64,000 bases of DNA from Mytilinidion resinicola (taxonomy: Eukaryota; Ascomycota; Dothideomycetes; Mytilinidiales; Mytilinidiaceae), in contig NW_022985449.1 in NCBI RefSeq assembly GCF_010093595.1, forward strand, positions 369,410-433,409. Reading direction: 5' to 3'. The notes below the pieces were generated by a model. The model did no database searches, was not told where the DNA came from, and worked only from the letters and a program-made list of their open reading frames with translations. This document shows positions 9,175-19,700 of this stretch, piece by piece (position 1 is the stretch's first letter; the number at the start of each line of letters is the position of its first letter). Both the position numbers and the translations under genes were made by a program.

Positions 9175-10815
9175 ATGGCGATACAAGGCCTCCCGGACGA
9201 AGTCTTGGTCAATATTATGTCGAATTTCCGGGCCGGCACATTCCCTGCCCAAGACGAGGCGAGTCGACAGGTCGAACGCGAACACCGAGCTACCCTACTC
9301 GTCCTTTCCCAGGTGTCTAAAAGATTTGCCAACTGTGCACAGGAGATATTATTCCAGGATGTTGGTGTTGGGTTGACAGGCGATGATGAGGGTGATGGTG
9401 AAGAAGATGAAGATGGTGGTGGTGCTGCTGCTGGGGTAGTCATCAAGAAGTACGAGGAGCCAGGGAGACTGGCGCGCCTCTTTGATGTTTTCCGGCGGAA
9501 CCCAGGACTTGCGAGGAAGGCGAAGAATCTCCATTTGAGTATTCTGAGTCCCGGTGTCTTCAAGGCACGCAATTCGTCGTATATCGATACGTCGCCGGCG
9601 ATCGAATGGGTCATCCCGGATCTGATAGTGCACATCCAAGGTCTACCCGACGTTCCCGAAAATCTGAAAGCGGTGTGGGTGGATATGCTGAATGGAGAGT
9701 TCTTTTACGAGGCGCTGGTTGCTGGGGTTCTGTCGGTGATACCGAATCTACGCAGACTCTTCATACGTGGCCACTACACACTACCTCTCCTATCGACGCT
9801 AGCGCACCTCGCCTCGATGCCGATCTTGGGAACATTAAGGCACCTCGATATCTCGATCGAAGGACGCGAGAGGACTACCTATTTTCACCGGGGTACTGGG
9901 CTGGACTTCAAGGCGAGCTTAGTGTATCTGCCGCGGTTGCGGACACTCAATACGAAGGCGGAAAATAATACTCAGTATGGGCCGCTGCATCAAGTTGGGA
10001 ACCAGAAGATCAGTTCAAGTCTTACTCATTTTCAGATATGGGGCTGGGCTACCGACGAGCAAATCGCATTCGTCCTCAAGGGCTTCAAGGGATTGAAGAG
10101 CTTCACGTGGGCCCCGGATGTGAAGGGCAGCGACGACGAAGAAGATGAAGAAGACGACGAAGAAGACGAAGATGAGTATGACGAAGGCGCATTAACAACC
10201 TTGGAAACACTGGTCATGTGCCTAGAGACGCATCGTGAGACACTGAAGGAATTCTGCATATACTTCTCAGATGGGTTAGCCGCGTCTTTCACCGCATTTT
10301 CACAACTTCAGTCCCTCGACGTCGATTTCGCCTATTTACTCGACCGCGACATCGATGCTTTCGACCCACCGACCTTCGACCCAGCCGCCTTCGACCCAGC
10401 AGCCATAGCAGAGCGTCTCGCGCTCAGCCTTCCCAGTTCGCTAAAGGCGCTGACATTGAATCGGTGTGCGGTTTTGTTGCCGGAGGAAGAGGCGTGTGAG
10501 TGCACGATCTTGTTGGAGCCGTTAGTCGCGTTCGTCCCGTGGCTAGAAAAGGGGCGCTTCCCCTCTCTGAAGTTCATCAAGACGGATTCAATCCCCGAAG
10601 AGAAATGGGAAGAGTACGCTCAGGGCATCCGGAGATACGATCTGGTTCAGAAACTGGCGAGTGTTGGGGTCAGACTCATCCCTTGGGACCACGATGAGGC
10701 GTACAGTAGGTATGCTCAGGGTAGGTGGTGGGGTTTTCTTTATTGGCTTTGTGATCAAGTGTTTATTGTTCGAGGGTTTGTTGCTTGGTGGTTTTGGAGG
10801 CACTTATTGCAGTGA
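9175..10815 (+). CDS. F-box-type protein with acidic loops and hydrophobic C-terminus
   Basis: Single exon of 546 aa. The start is the ATG giving MAIQGLPDEVLVNIM. The longer frame from 9118 begins with GTG. Residues 4-50 (LPDEVLVNIMSNF, then LSQVSKRFANCAQEILF) have the Leu-Pro and hydrophobic spacing of an F-box, the Skp1-binding motif of SCF ubiquitin ligases. Two acidic low-complexity stretches follow, at about residues 65-82 (DDEGDGEEDEDGGG) and 320-337 (DDEEDEEDDEEDEDEYDE). The middle has weak leucine-rich character (VIPNLRRLFIRG, LRHLDIS), common in substrate-binding parts. FDPPTFDPAAFDPAA is a small internal repeat. The last 28 residues are strongly hydrophobic and Trp-rich (FLYWLCDQVFIV, then FVAWWFWRHLL), like a tail anchor. 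Confidence 0.75.
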   Translation: MAIQGLPDEVLVNIMSNFRAGTFPAQDEASRQVEREHRATLLVLSQVSKRFANCAQEILFQDVGVGLTGDDEGDGEEDEDGGGAAAGVVIKKYEEPGRLARLFDVFRRNPGLARKAKNLHLSILSPGVFKARNSSYIDTSPAIEWVIPDLIVHIQGLPDVPENLKAVWVDMLNGEFFYEALVAGVLSVIPNLRRLFIRGHYTLPLLSTLAHLASMPILGTLRHLDISIEGRERTTYFHRGTGLDFKASLVYLPRLRTLNTKAENNTQYGPLHQVGNQKISSSLTHFQIWGWATDEQIAFVLKGFKGLKSFTWAPDVKGSDDEEDEEDDEEDEDEYDEGALTTLETLVMCLETHRETLKEFCIYFSDGLAASFTAFSQLQSLDVDFAYLLDRDIDAFDPPTFDPAAFDPAAIAERLALSLPSSLKALTLNRCAVLLPEEEACECTILLEPLVAFVPWLEKGRFPSLKFIKTDSIPEEKWEEYAQGIRRYDLVQKLASVGVRLIPWDHDEAYSRYAQGRWWGFLYWLCDQVFIVRGFVAWWFWRHLLQ

Positions 10816-12084
10816 AATTGTTCAAATAGTGATGGAGCGCTATGAGTAGTAATAAATAAGTGTGTAACCGAAGTTCCTGTAAGAGTCGTGATGGCTGCGT
10901 ACCGAAAGGGGGGCATATCATCATTAGTCCCCCATTGTGCCCAAGAGATTTTCGTAGCATCGTAGAAGCTTTTCCCACGATGAGTTGAGTCGTGAAATTG
11001 CACAGTGGGACCGTACCATACGTTGAACTTCCCAGATAGGCAGTTTTCCATGACGTCTACCCGTGGCCTTCGAGGAACGACAAATCAGCAAGACGCGATA
11101 CCTTGTGTAAGTCACGGCAGCTGCCGACGGTGCTGCTGCCCTAAAGAAGACACTGTCTGAGCTTCTCCGACCGAGAAACGGAGGGATGGGGTGCAGACGT
11201 CAACAAACTTAGAATTGCCGTTCGGGTGGACTTGCCCGTTGCTGTCTAGTCATCACAAGCTTCAGGTGCTATGCGGGGCATGAAGAGGGGCTAAGCTTGG
11301 CCGTGAAATACGGATGAGGGTCCGCGGGGTGACGGGATGTTGGTGTTGATGATAAATGGAGTGGGTGCGTTAGAAGGGGTGCTCTTAGCCTCGGTCTGTG
11401 CTCTCGATCTACGGTCGATACTGAGAACTTAATAGGCGCAATCTAGATAGGCCACATACCTCAGAAGAGGCACCTTGGCAGGTAGAGCAGACCAGGATAG
11501 TTCGATATAGCACATCGAGCTCTGTATACCAGGGCCCGCTATCAAAATCGACATCCACTCAGCGCTCGTCGATGCCTCCCTCACGCACCTCCCCACTACT
11601 ACCGCCCACCCAATGCGAAAATGGCCGACGCAGCAAGCCCACAGCGGGGCCGTTATCGAGCCAGCACACCAGCACACCAGCTCTTTGCTCATCGGCTTCT
11701 CCAGCTCCCACCAACCGCCTGTCCAGGCTGCATGAGGCAGGCCGATGCGGATCCCGAAAAGCAACGCCGCAGCCTGCAGAGCATCAAACATTGCTCATCG
11801 ATGGAGTTATGGGTCCGCTGCGCAGCCCGCGACGTCAGTTGTTGTACGAGGCGCTGCCACTCCCGAATGCGCTTGAGGTCTCTGTTCCCTTATCGCAGCA
11901 AGGTCTAGCCCGTCAAAGAGACTGAAACCACCTACTACTCGCATGCACGCCTCTCTTATACAAATACCGGCCGTCTTCCCTCCCTGCTCCCCTTCCCTCT
12001 GAATTCTTCACTTCCAGGGTCATTTGAGGAGCTTCGTTCGCTTCGTATCCTGTGCAAGTCGTTATTCCATATCGCCATCGCATC
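10816..12084. other. Intergenic region
   Basis: No supported gene. A 120-codon minus frame at 11429-11791 has an ATG but no recognisable domain and overlaps equally long plus-strand frames. The last 150 bases are probably the amine oxidase leader. Confidence 0.4.
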
Positions 12085-14271
12085 ATGTCTACTGAAACTG
12101 TCGCCACCGCTCCCGCGGTCTTCTCCGCCAAGCAGAGCGTCTCCCACCCGCTTGCTCCTTTGAATGCGTCCGAGATCACAGCTGCGTCGGGTCTGATCAA
12201 GGCGTCGTGGCCTGCGCATACAGATTTGCAGTTCAAGGCAGTTACACTCGAGGAGCCGCCCAAGTCTGAGGTTTTGCCGTATCTGGAGGCGGAGCACAGT
12301 GGCAAACCACTACCGAGGGTCAGCAGGAAGGCGTTTGTGAATTATTATATTCGCAACACTGTGAGTGGATACTTGATGACTGTATAAAAGAGGGATGAAG
12401 CTGATTCGGATAGAACAAATTCCATGAAGCGGTGGTGGATTTGTCGTCAGGCAGAGTGCTACGAAATGTGCTACTAGGGCCAAACTTCCACGCTGGTGGA
12501 GACGGAGAGGAAATCATGAGAGTCGAGCAGATCGCGCTTGAGGATGAGGGGGTAAAAGCTGAGATTGCGAAGTTGAAGCTGCCGGAAGGGACTGTGATTA
12601 TCAGCGATCCCTGGATATACGGTATGCATAAGAAATGCAGACTGATGGCTGTATCACTAACTTGAAACAGGATCCGATGGTGTCAACGACGATGCTCGCA
12701 TGTATCAATGCTTTCTGTACATCAGGGATCCGTTGAACTCGGCTGAGGCTGACTCCAACCACTACGCTCTTCCGATTCCGATCTCCCCAGTCATCACGAC
12801 TGAGGATATGAGCGTGATCCGGATCGACATCCTACCAACTGGCGTCGACAACACCATTAAGGAGCTTGAGCCGTACCAGATCAAGCCGCCGAATGAGTAC
12901 CTACCCGAGCACCAGAAGCTGAGGACGGATCTCAAGCCACTGAATGTCGTTCAACCCGAGGGAGCAAGCTTCAATGTGACGCAAGAAGGAACATCGAGTG
13001 TGCTCACGTGGCAGAAGTGGCAGTTCAGAGTGGGCTTCAACCAACGGGAGGGCATGGTTCTCTACGACGTCCGCTACGATAACCGCACTCTCTTCTACCG
13101 CCTCTCCCTCTCCGACATGAACATCCCCTACGCTGACCCCCGCCATCCTTACCACAAGAAGTCGGCATTTGACCTTGGCGACGTCGGCGCGGGCATCATG
13201 GCGAACAACCTCAAGCTCGGCTGTGATTGCCTAGGTTCCATCTACTACCTCGACGCTGTGCTTTCTGATGACAAAGGCGGCGTAACTCCAATGGAGAACG
13301 TCGTCTGCATCCACGAGCAAGACGCCGGCATCGGATGGAAGCACACCAACTACCGGACAGGACGAGCAGCCGTCGTGCGGTCTCGCGAACTGGTTCTCCA
13401 ATCCATCATCACCGTTGCCAACTACGAATATATTCTAGCATTCCAGTTCAACCAGGCCGGAGAATGCAACTACGAGGTCCGAGCCACTGGCATTCTCAGC
13501 ACGCAGCCTATCGACGAGGGTATCGAAGTGCCCTTCGGCACAGTCGTCCACCCAGGCGTGCTAGCAGCCCACCACCAGCACATATTCTCTCTGCGTGTCG
13601 ACCCCATGCTCGACGGTTACCTCAACCGCGTAACCTACGATGAAGCCCTACCAATGCCTCGCTCAGATTTCAACCCCCATGGTACCGGCTACTACGTCCA
13701 GGAAACCGTCATCGACCAGTCTGGCGGCTTCGATCTCGACTATGACAAGAACCGCATCTTTAAGATTCAGAACCCGGCTGTCCGTAACCCCATCAACGGC
13801 AAACCGGTCGCGTACAAGATTGTGGCGCCTCCCTTCCAGAAGATGCTCGCGGACAAGGACTCCTTCAACCACAAGCGCGCAGAGTTTGCAGATCACAACA
13901 TCTACGTCGTCAAACACCACGACGACGAGTTATTCGCCGGCGGGAAGTACACGAACCAATCTCGGGGTGGCCATGGAGTGCGCGCGTGGGCAGACCGCAA
14001 GGAACCCGTGAAGGACGAGGACGTAGTGGTTTTCGTACAATTTGGCATCAACCATGTGCCACGAATTGAGGATTTCCCGGTCATGCCGTGCGAGATTCTG
14101 AAGATTCACATGAAACCGGTGAACTTCTTTGACAAGAACCCGGCGCTGGATGTGCCGCCAAGTGAGCAGAGTTTCAACAAGAGCACCTTGGTTAGCCAGT
14201 CGCATCAGCAGACAGGAGCGGAGGCAACGGTGGGGGCGAAGGGAGAGGTGTGCTGCTCGAGCAAGTTATAG
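12085..14271 (+). CDS. Copper amine oxidase with peroxisomal targeting signal
   Basis: Three exons: 12085-12360, 12414-12621 and 12671-14271, giving 694 aa; introns are 53 and 49 nt. The enzyme oxidises primary amines to aldehyde, ammonia and hydrogen peroxide, using copper and topaquinone. The cofactor tyrosine is Tyr413 in the ANYEY motif. Copper ligands are His463 and His465 (HHQHIFSL) and probably His623 (NHVPRIEDFP). The likely catalytic base is Asp356 in IYYLDA after the Cys-rich GCDCLGS. Length and motif order fit the yeast and Aspergillus enzymes. The C-terminus SSKL is a canonical PTS1, which places the enzyme in the peroxisome where catalase can remove the peroxide. It probably serves use of amines as nitrogen source; no nitrogen-regulatory site was verified. 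Confidence 0.93.
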
Positions 14272-14624
14272 GTGGAGGGAATGGAAAGGTGGAAAGGAGC
14301 AATATAGTGATTTGAGGAATGAATTAATGGGGTAATTGCATGATAGATATGATCGATCATCAGACAGTTCTGGAGCATATGAATAGCCCAATACAATTTC
14401 AACTCAAAATCTTACATGAGTACACATTTCACGTGTCTGAATCTGTGAGTGAGAAACTGTCTTTGAGATTGATCGTGTGAGGTAGCGTTTCTTGTCACGT
14501 GGATGGTCTGTGCCATAGCCTCACCTTCACGGCCAATTCGAGCTCTTCCGGTCTTGTCCTCACACTTCGACACAATCCTGCTCCTCAACGACTAAATCGC
14601 AAATTCGAAAACGGATATACAGTC
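14272..14624. other. Intergenic spacer
   Basis: Terminator region of the amine oxidase and promoter/leader of RNA15. One CACGTG lies near 14495. Nothing else recognised. Confidence 0.4.
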
Positions 14625-15655
14625 ATGCCTCCAGCTCCAAATGATAAGGCAGGCAAGGTCGTGTTCATTGGGAACATCCCGTATGGTGAGGACTATCTGG
14701 CGGAATCGGGAGAAGGTCTGCGCGCACAGCAAACTCCAGTGAAACTTGCAGCACAGATCCTCCCTAATTTCGCGCATTCACCAAAGTTGCTAGCGCTTAT
14801 AAACTCGCAGGCGGAACCGAAGAACTGATCGTCGACACCCTCACCCGCGTGGGCCAAGTTGTCAACTTCAGACTCGTTTACGACAAAGACACCGGCCGAC
14901 CAAAAGGCTTTGGATTCGCCGAATTCGCAGACGCAGACGCCGCCGCATCCGCTGTCAGAAATCTCAACGACTACGACGTCATGGGCAGGAAGCTGAGGGT
15001 GGACTGGTCCAACGACAACGGAGCTGGCGATGCTGCGCCGGCAGGATACACTCCAGCGCCTTTACCTACAAACGGCCAGGAGCCAGTGCAGCCTCCGCAG
15101 ACGAGTTCTCTACCCCCTCTACCACCAGGCACCGACCTGCAGCCAGGCCTCAGTGCCCCCGACGCCATCTCGCGAACCCTCTCGACGCTGCCACCGGCGC
15201 AGCTCCTCGACATACTCTCACAAATGAAGGGCCTGGTGATGTCGGACCCGGCAAAGGCGACAGAGCTTCTGAGGCAGGCGCCGCAACTTTCCTATGCCAT
15301 CTTCCAGTCTCTGCTTCTCCTCAACCTCGTCGACACCAGTGTTCTCACGACCATCATCGATCCTACCCAAGCTGTGGCGCCCACACCAGCTCCTCCGCCA
15401 CAACCGCCTGTCCAGCAGCTACCACACGGCTTTCCTGGATATCCACCGGCACCTGTTCCTACTCCACCGGTCTATCAGCCTGCGATGCCTGCAGCAGCGC
15501 CACCACAGGGTGCCCCCCCGAGCAAGGAGGACCTCATACGACAGGTCATGAGCCTGTCGCAGCAGCAGATTGACGCGATGGATCCGGCGACTCGACAGCA
15601 AATCATGATGCTCAGACAGTCGCTGATGTCTGGACAACGGCCCCCGGGATTCTAG
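14625..15655 (+). CDS. RNA15: Cleavage stimulation factor subunit CstF-64 / Rna15
   Basis: Two exons, 14625-14685 and 14811-15655, giving 301 aa; the 125-nt GT-AG intron splits the RNA-recognition motif. RNP2 is VFIGNIPY (residues 13-20) and RNP1 is KGFGFAEF (about 52-59). A hinge domain follows at about 143-200 (LPPAQLLDILSQMK and LSYAIFQSLLLLNLVD), which binds Rna14/CstF-77. Then comes a Pro-rich linker, and the short C-terminal helical domain (QIDAMDPATRQQIMMLRQSL) that contacts Pcf11. The protein binds GU/A-rich elements near poly(A) sites in the nucleus. The arrangement RRM, hinge, linker, C-terminal domain is complete. The large open frame at 14499-14828 is an intron read-through, since it lacks the middle of the RRM. 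Confidence 0.92.
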
Positions 15656-16778
15656 GCATATCGGTGTTCTGTTTAGAGTATCTGGAACGCGTCGAGGCCC
15701 TTCAAACAGTGGTAAACAAGTTCATGCACTCACGGCCAGTCGTCACACGTCTACAGACTCCTCGACAGCTCGGTGGTTATTCTCTTACAATAGCGATGGC
15801 GTTCGGCGAATCGGGCATGGAAAGGAAAGGGTTGGCATGGAGCACCGGGATACTTTTGGGCATAGCTGCTTTGGCACGCACAGCTTTGCGTCCTCTGCAG
15901 CTCTATAGGTTGTGCAGATAATAGATATGGCCCCGCTAGGCACGAAAAAAGCGGCACACTCATCAAGTACTCTGCCGGTGTGTACACCTGTCTGCCACTG
16001 CATGAAGTGCTTCAACAAGTTTCCACATAGACCAAAGTGAAGGGCTTTTATCTCGTTCCAATTCCTGAAAATTCTCTGAAGCACCCCAAGCAGTGGCAGA
16101 CCGGTGTACACATGAGACAGCTTGTTCTAGAATTATTGTGCCACCTTTTCCATGCCCCGCGTGAATACATGGCTTCCTCAGCCACCGCATGATTCGGCTC
16201 CCATCTCGGCGCTGATTGGCTCGAGCTCCCTGGCGCACAAAGGCTGGCGGTGGCGGTACCCGTCTTTCATCAGTCAACAACAATCAACTCTAATTTGAAG
16301 TCATCCGGTGTTGTTTGTTTACTGCGTGACGTCTGCCGTGACTGTGAAGTGTATAGTTGCTGAGTTGAGCCCAATGAATCACGGCAGGGCTATGCGAACG
16401 ATTCTGTGAGGCCTCAGCTGGGATGGGACGACCTTCCCGGCGGTCCCACAATGTGATTCGGTGGACGTGGCTGGGTGGCGGATCTCCTCCCAGCTGTCGT
16501 GGGCTGCGATGCCATCCATCAACACCGCAGCGCTGCCCGCCTCCATCACCACACTTCGCCGCCCGGCGCTTTCCATCACTCGCGCGTGCGGCATCGATTC
16601 CTCAGCATAGCGTGGTATTCTCTGCATTATTCTGTACCATATGACGGCCTGACGACGTGACGACTCTGCCTCGCGCGGTACCCTTGCAGCCACCGACTTT
16701 TGCGATCGACGATAAATTCTACTCCATCGTTACGAGCGCCCCGATTCCCGCTTCTTCACATTTGACTACAGCATCACC
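15656..16778. other. Intergenic region with a full repeat copy and the promoter of the giant gene
   Basis: Contains copy E (15931-16164) and, at about 15690-15730, a short match to one inverted arm (CTTCAAACAGTGGTAAACAAG). The 600 bases before 16779 are the likely promoter and leader of the giant gene. Short frames here are not convincing. Confidence 0.5.
15931..16164. repeat. Palindromic MITE-like repeat, copy E (most complete)
   Basis: Left arm: CCCGCTAGGCACGAAAAAAG, then GGCACACTCATCAAGT, GTGTACACCTGTCTGCCACTG and AAGTGCTTCAACAAG. Right arm in reverse complement: CACGCGGGGCATGGAAAAGG, then TGGCACAATAATTC, GTGTACACCGGTCTGCCACTG and GGGGTGCTTCAGAG. Arms of about 95 bp flank a centre of about 60 bp. 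No open frame and no transposase, so a non-autonomous element. I could not identify a clear target duplication. Confidence 0.85.
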
Positions 16779-19700
16779 ATGTGGAGCAAGCTAACGGGCA
16801 AGAGCGAGAGCTCATCCACTAGAGACTCCAGAGAGTCGAAAGACGACCGCCCAAGCGCGCGCCGTCGACGCGCCGAGTCTATTGTTTCCTCGTCCTCCAC
16901 CCGGAGGCCAACCCGCAGCGACCTCAGGAGCGCGCCGCCCTCTTCACGCAATTCATACCCTCCTGCAGCTCCGGCATCGACTGCTTCATCCTACGCGACT
17001 GCGCCGGAGCCCTCTCGCGCCTCCGACTATCTCCCCTACGAAACCATGTCTGACCGCCCGCGTGCGTACGACGACCCCTACGACGACGACGCCAGACGGT
17101 CCTCCAGTCGCCGTGACCGTTCCTCCAGTCATGACCGAAAGCGCGACAGGCGAGACCGCTCGCGGAGCCTCGACCGCACCGACAAGAAGAAAGACAGGAA
17201 AGAGAAGGATAAGAAGGCCGAGGGGTGGGTCCGGCCGAGCTCGAGCAAGAAGAGCAAGTCGGAACGTGGAAGTAGCCGTGCTGGAGACGACGACCGCATT
17301 GTGTCTTCAAGAGCTGGAGAGGATCCGCACACTGGTGGTTCGTTCAGCACTCAGGTTGCCAGCGCGGGCTTCTCTCAATTCCCAGGCCAAATTGGAGCTC
17401 CAATGATGTCCGGGGCAATCCCCACTCCGCCTTCTCAGCAGATATCCTCCCATGTTGCGGACCAATTCCCAGGCCAAAACCCATCAAACTTTGCTGCACC
17501 ATATAGACCTCCTCCCGCTGCTGGTGCCGCGGCTGATTACTATGGCGATCAAGGACAGTCCGTCATGGAACAGCCTGGCGTCCGCCCGAATAAACCCTCC
17601 GTCATCATACCCGCCGATACACCTCACCTTAATACCGCCTCTGCGACCTACAACCCCCCAGAGGAGACAGGGCTAGGATCCGCTGCCGAGTTCTTCGGCT
17701 CCAGTACTGCGGCTTTCCAGACATCGTCCTCTAATCAGTCCGCAAAACCCACCAAACCTCCGAGGCCGACTATGCCTGGTAGTTTCGAGGATGATATGGC
17801 TCCTGGTAAGCCACCACGACCATCGGGTTCCAAGCCAAGTAGCTCTAGCAAACCGAGCAAGCCCGGCAAGGCATCAGCTGCTGGCGCACTTGCCGGTGGC
17901 GCGGCGTTGGGATACGCCCTCGGTCATGGATCTGGAAGCAATCACCAGTCCTCATCCTACACCAACCAGCACCAGTCAAGCTCTTCTACTTTCTACCAGC
18001 AAGGAACGAATGGAGTTGTTGGTAGTGCTGGAGCACTCTCTACAGCTGCGACCGATGGCAGCCACGGCCATTCGTATTCCACAGGAAACATACCCACCCT
18101 AAGCGGCTATGGCTCTTCCGGACCTCCACCCAAGCCGCCACGACCAGGTAAGCAATCCTCCAACTCCCATTCTAACATGCCACTCTATGCAGCGGGGGCT
18201 GCTGGGTTGGCCGCAGGAGCATATGGCCTACACCAACACTCGCAACATCAGCACTCGAATTCCATCCCGGGCGCATTCCCTGGAACTTCTGGAACCTATG
18301 GAGGCCCGACTCCGTCACCTGGCCCGTATATGTCTGGAGACATGGCTACGAGGCATCAGCACAAGGGCCCCGTCAGCAAGTTTGTGGACTGGTGGAAAGA
18401 CTATGAAGATGTGCGGAAGATGGAGGAGTATACCGAGTACATAGGAGTCTGCCGAGAGTGCTTCGACCCACGTTCCTCGGTCCAAGACGCCCCTCGAAAA
18501 CACAACTATAATCGGCGCCGACGATCTGGTGAACAACTTCGCCCATCTGGTGGTATTAAGAAGGACTCCCGTTACTACCCCTCCGACAGTGAAAGCAAGC
18601 GCAAGAGCAAGACTGGGCTGGTAGCTACTGGCCTCGGAGCATATGGTATTGCCAAGGTCGGAAAAGCACTATTCAATCGGAACAACGATTTCGACGATAC
18701 CTATAGTGTAAAGTCTGGCCGTGACGGGCGAAGTTCAAGGACATCCCTAGGACGGAGCCGAAGCCGCTCTCGGGACCGGAAGGGTAGTCTCTCCACCGGT
18801 GTGATTCGTAATCGCAGTCGATCCAGGAACCGCGTCGAAATGGGAGTGACTCGTGAAGGGAAGCAGTACAAGATTGTCCGCCATCGATCTCAATCTCGGT
18901 CGCCTTCGAGAGATCGCAGGACTGGACTGCTTGGCGCTGCGATTGGTGCGGCTGTTGGTGCATCTGCTGTCAGTCAAGCCCGGAAGAAGCATCGCAGTCG
19001 CTCGAACTCTCCTGACGGACAATTTGTTCGTCGCCGAAGACGCAGCAACGAAAACGACCGCTACACGAAGTCTCATCGTAGCTCGCGGAGCTCTGTTGCT
19101 TCTGGATCGTTCGTCGATATTTCGCAAACGTCTCGTCCACAAGCGAGTGGCTTCCTCGGCGGCTTTTTTGCAGCCCCTGAGAAGCGTGAGAAGAAGCAGA
19201 GGAAAGTTCACAGCAAAAAACGCAAGGGCTTTTTCAACTTCGGAAACTCGTCTTCTTCGTCATCTGACTCAAATCTCGCCTTTGGATTTGGTGTTGATCG
19301 GAGGCGAAAGAGCTCTTCCACAAGGCGGCGCAACTCTGACGAAAAGCTGAATGCTACCTTGCTTGGGCTTGGCGCTACTGCAGCCGCCATCACTGCCGCC
19401 CAGCATGGTCGTTCGAAGAATGGTAGACATGGGCCTGAAGTCGTTGCCGTACGCCACTCAGACGGCAAAGGCAAAGGTAAAGAACGCGTCTATCGAGCAG
19501 GCCACTCATCTCACTCTTCTAGCGACGAGGAAGAGGGCTGGGAGTCTGCCGAAGACGATGACCTCTCTGTCTCGTCGGGTGCAAGCTCCGGTCTAGCATT
19601 TGGCGATTTCAATTGGACAGGCAAGAGTACTGAATCTTTGGTCTCAAACGATTCGGGGACTAGCAAGTGGGGCTGGCGTTGGGGAAGGAAGAAACCTAAG

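Noticed and set aside
11429..11791. Minus-strand frame of 120 codons with hydrophobic stretches
   Set aside because: It overlaps equally long frames, has no recognisable family and no supporting neighbour exons.
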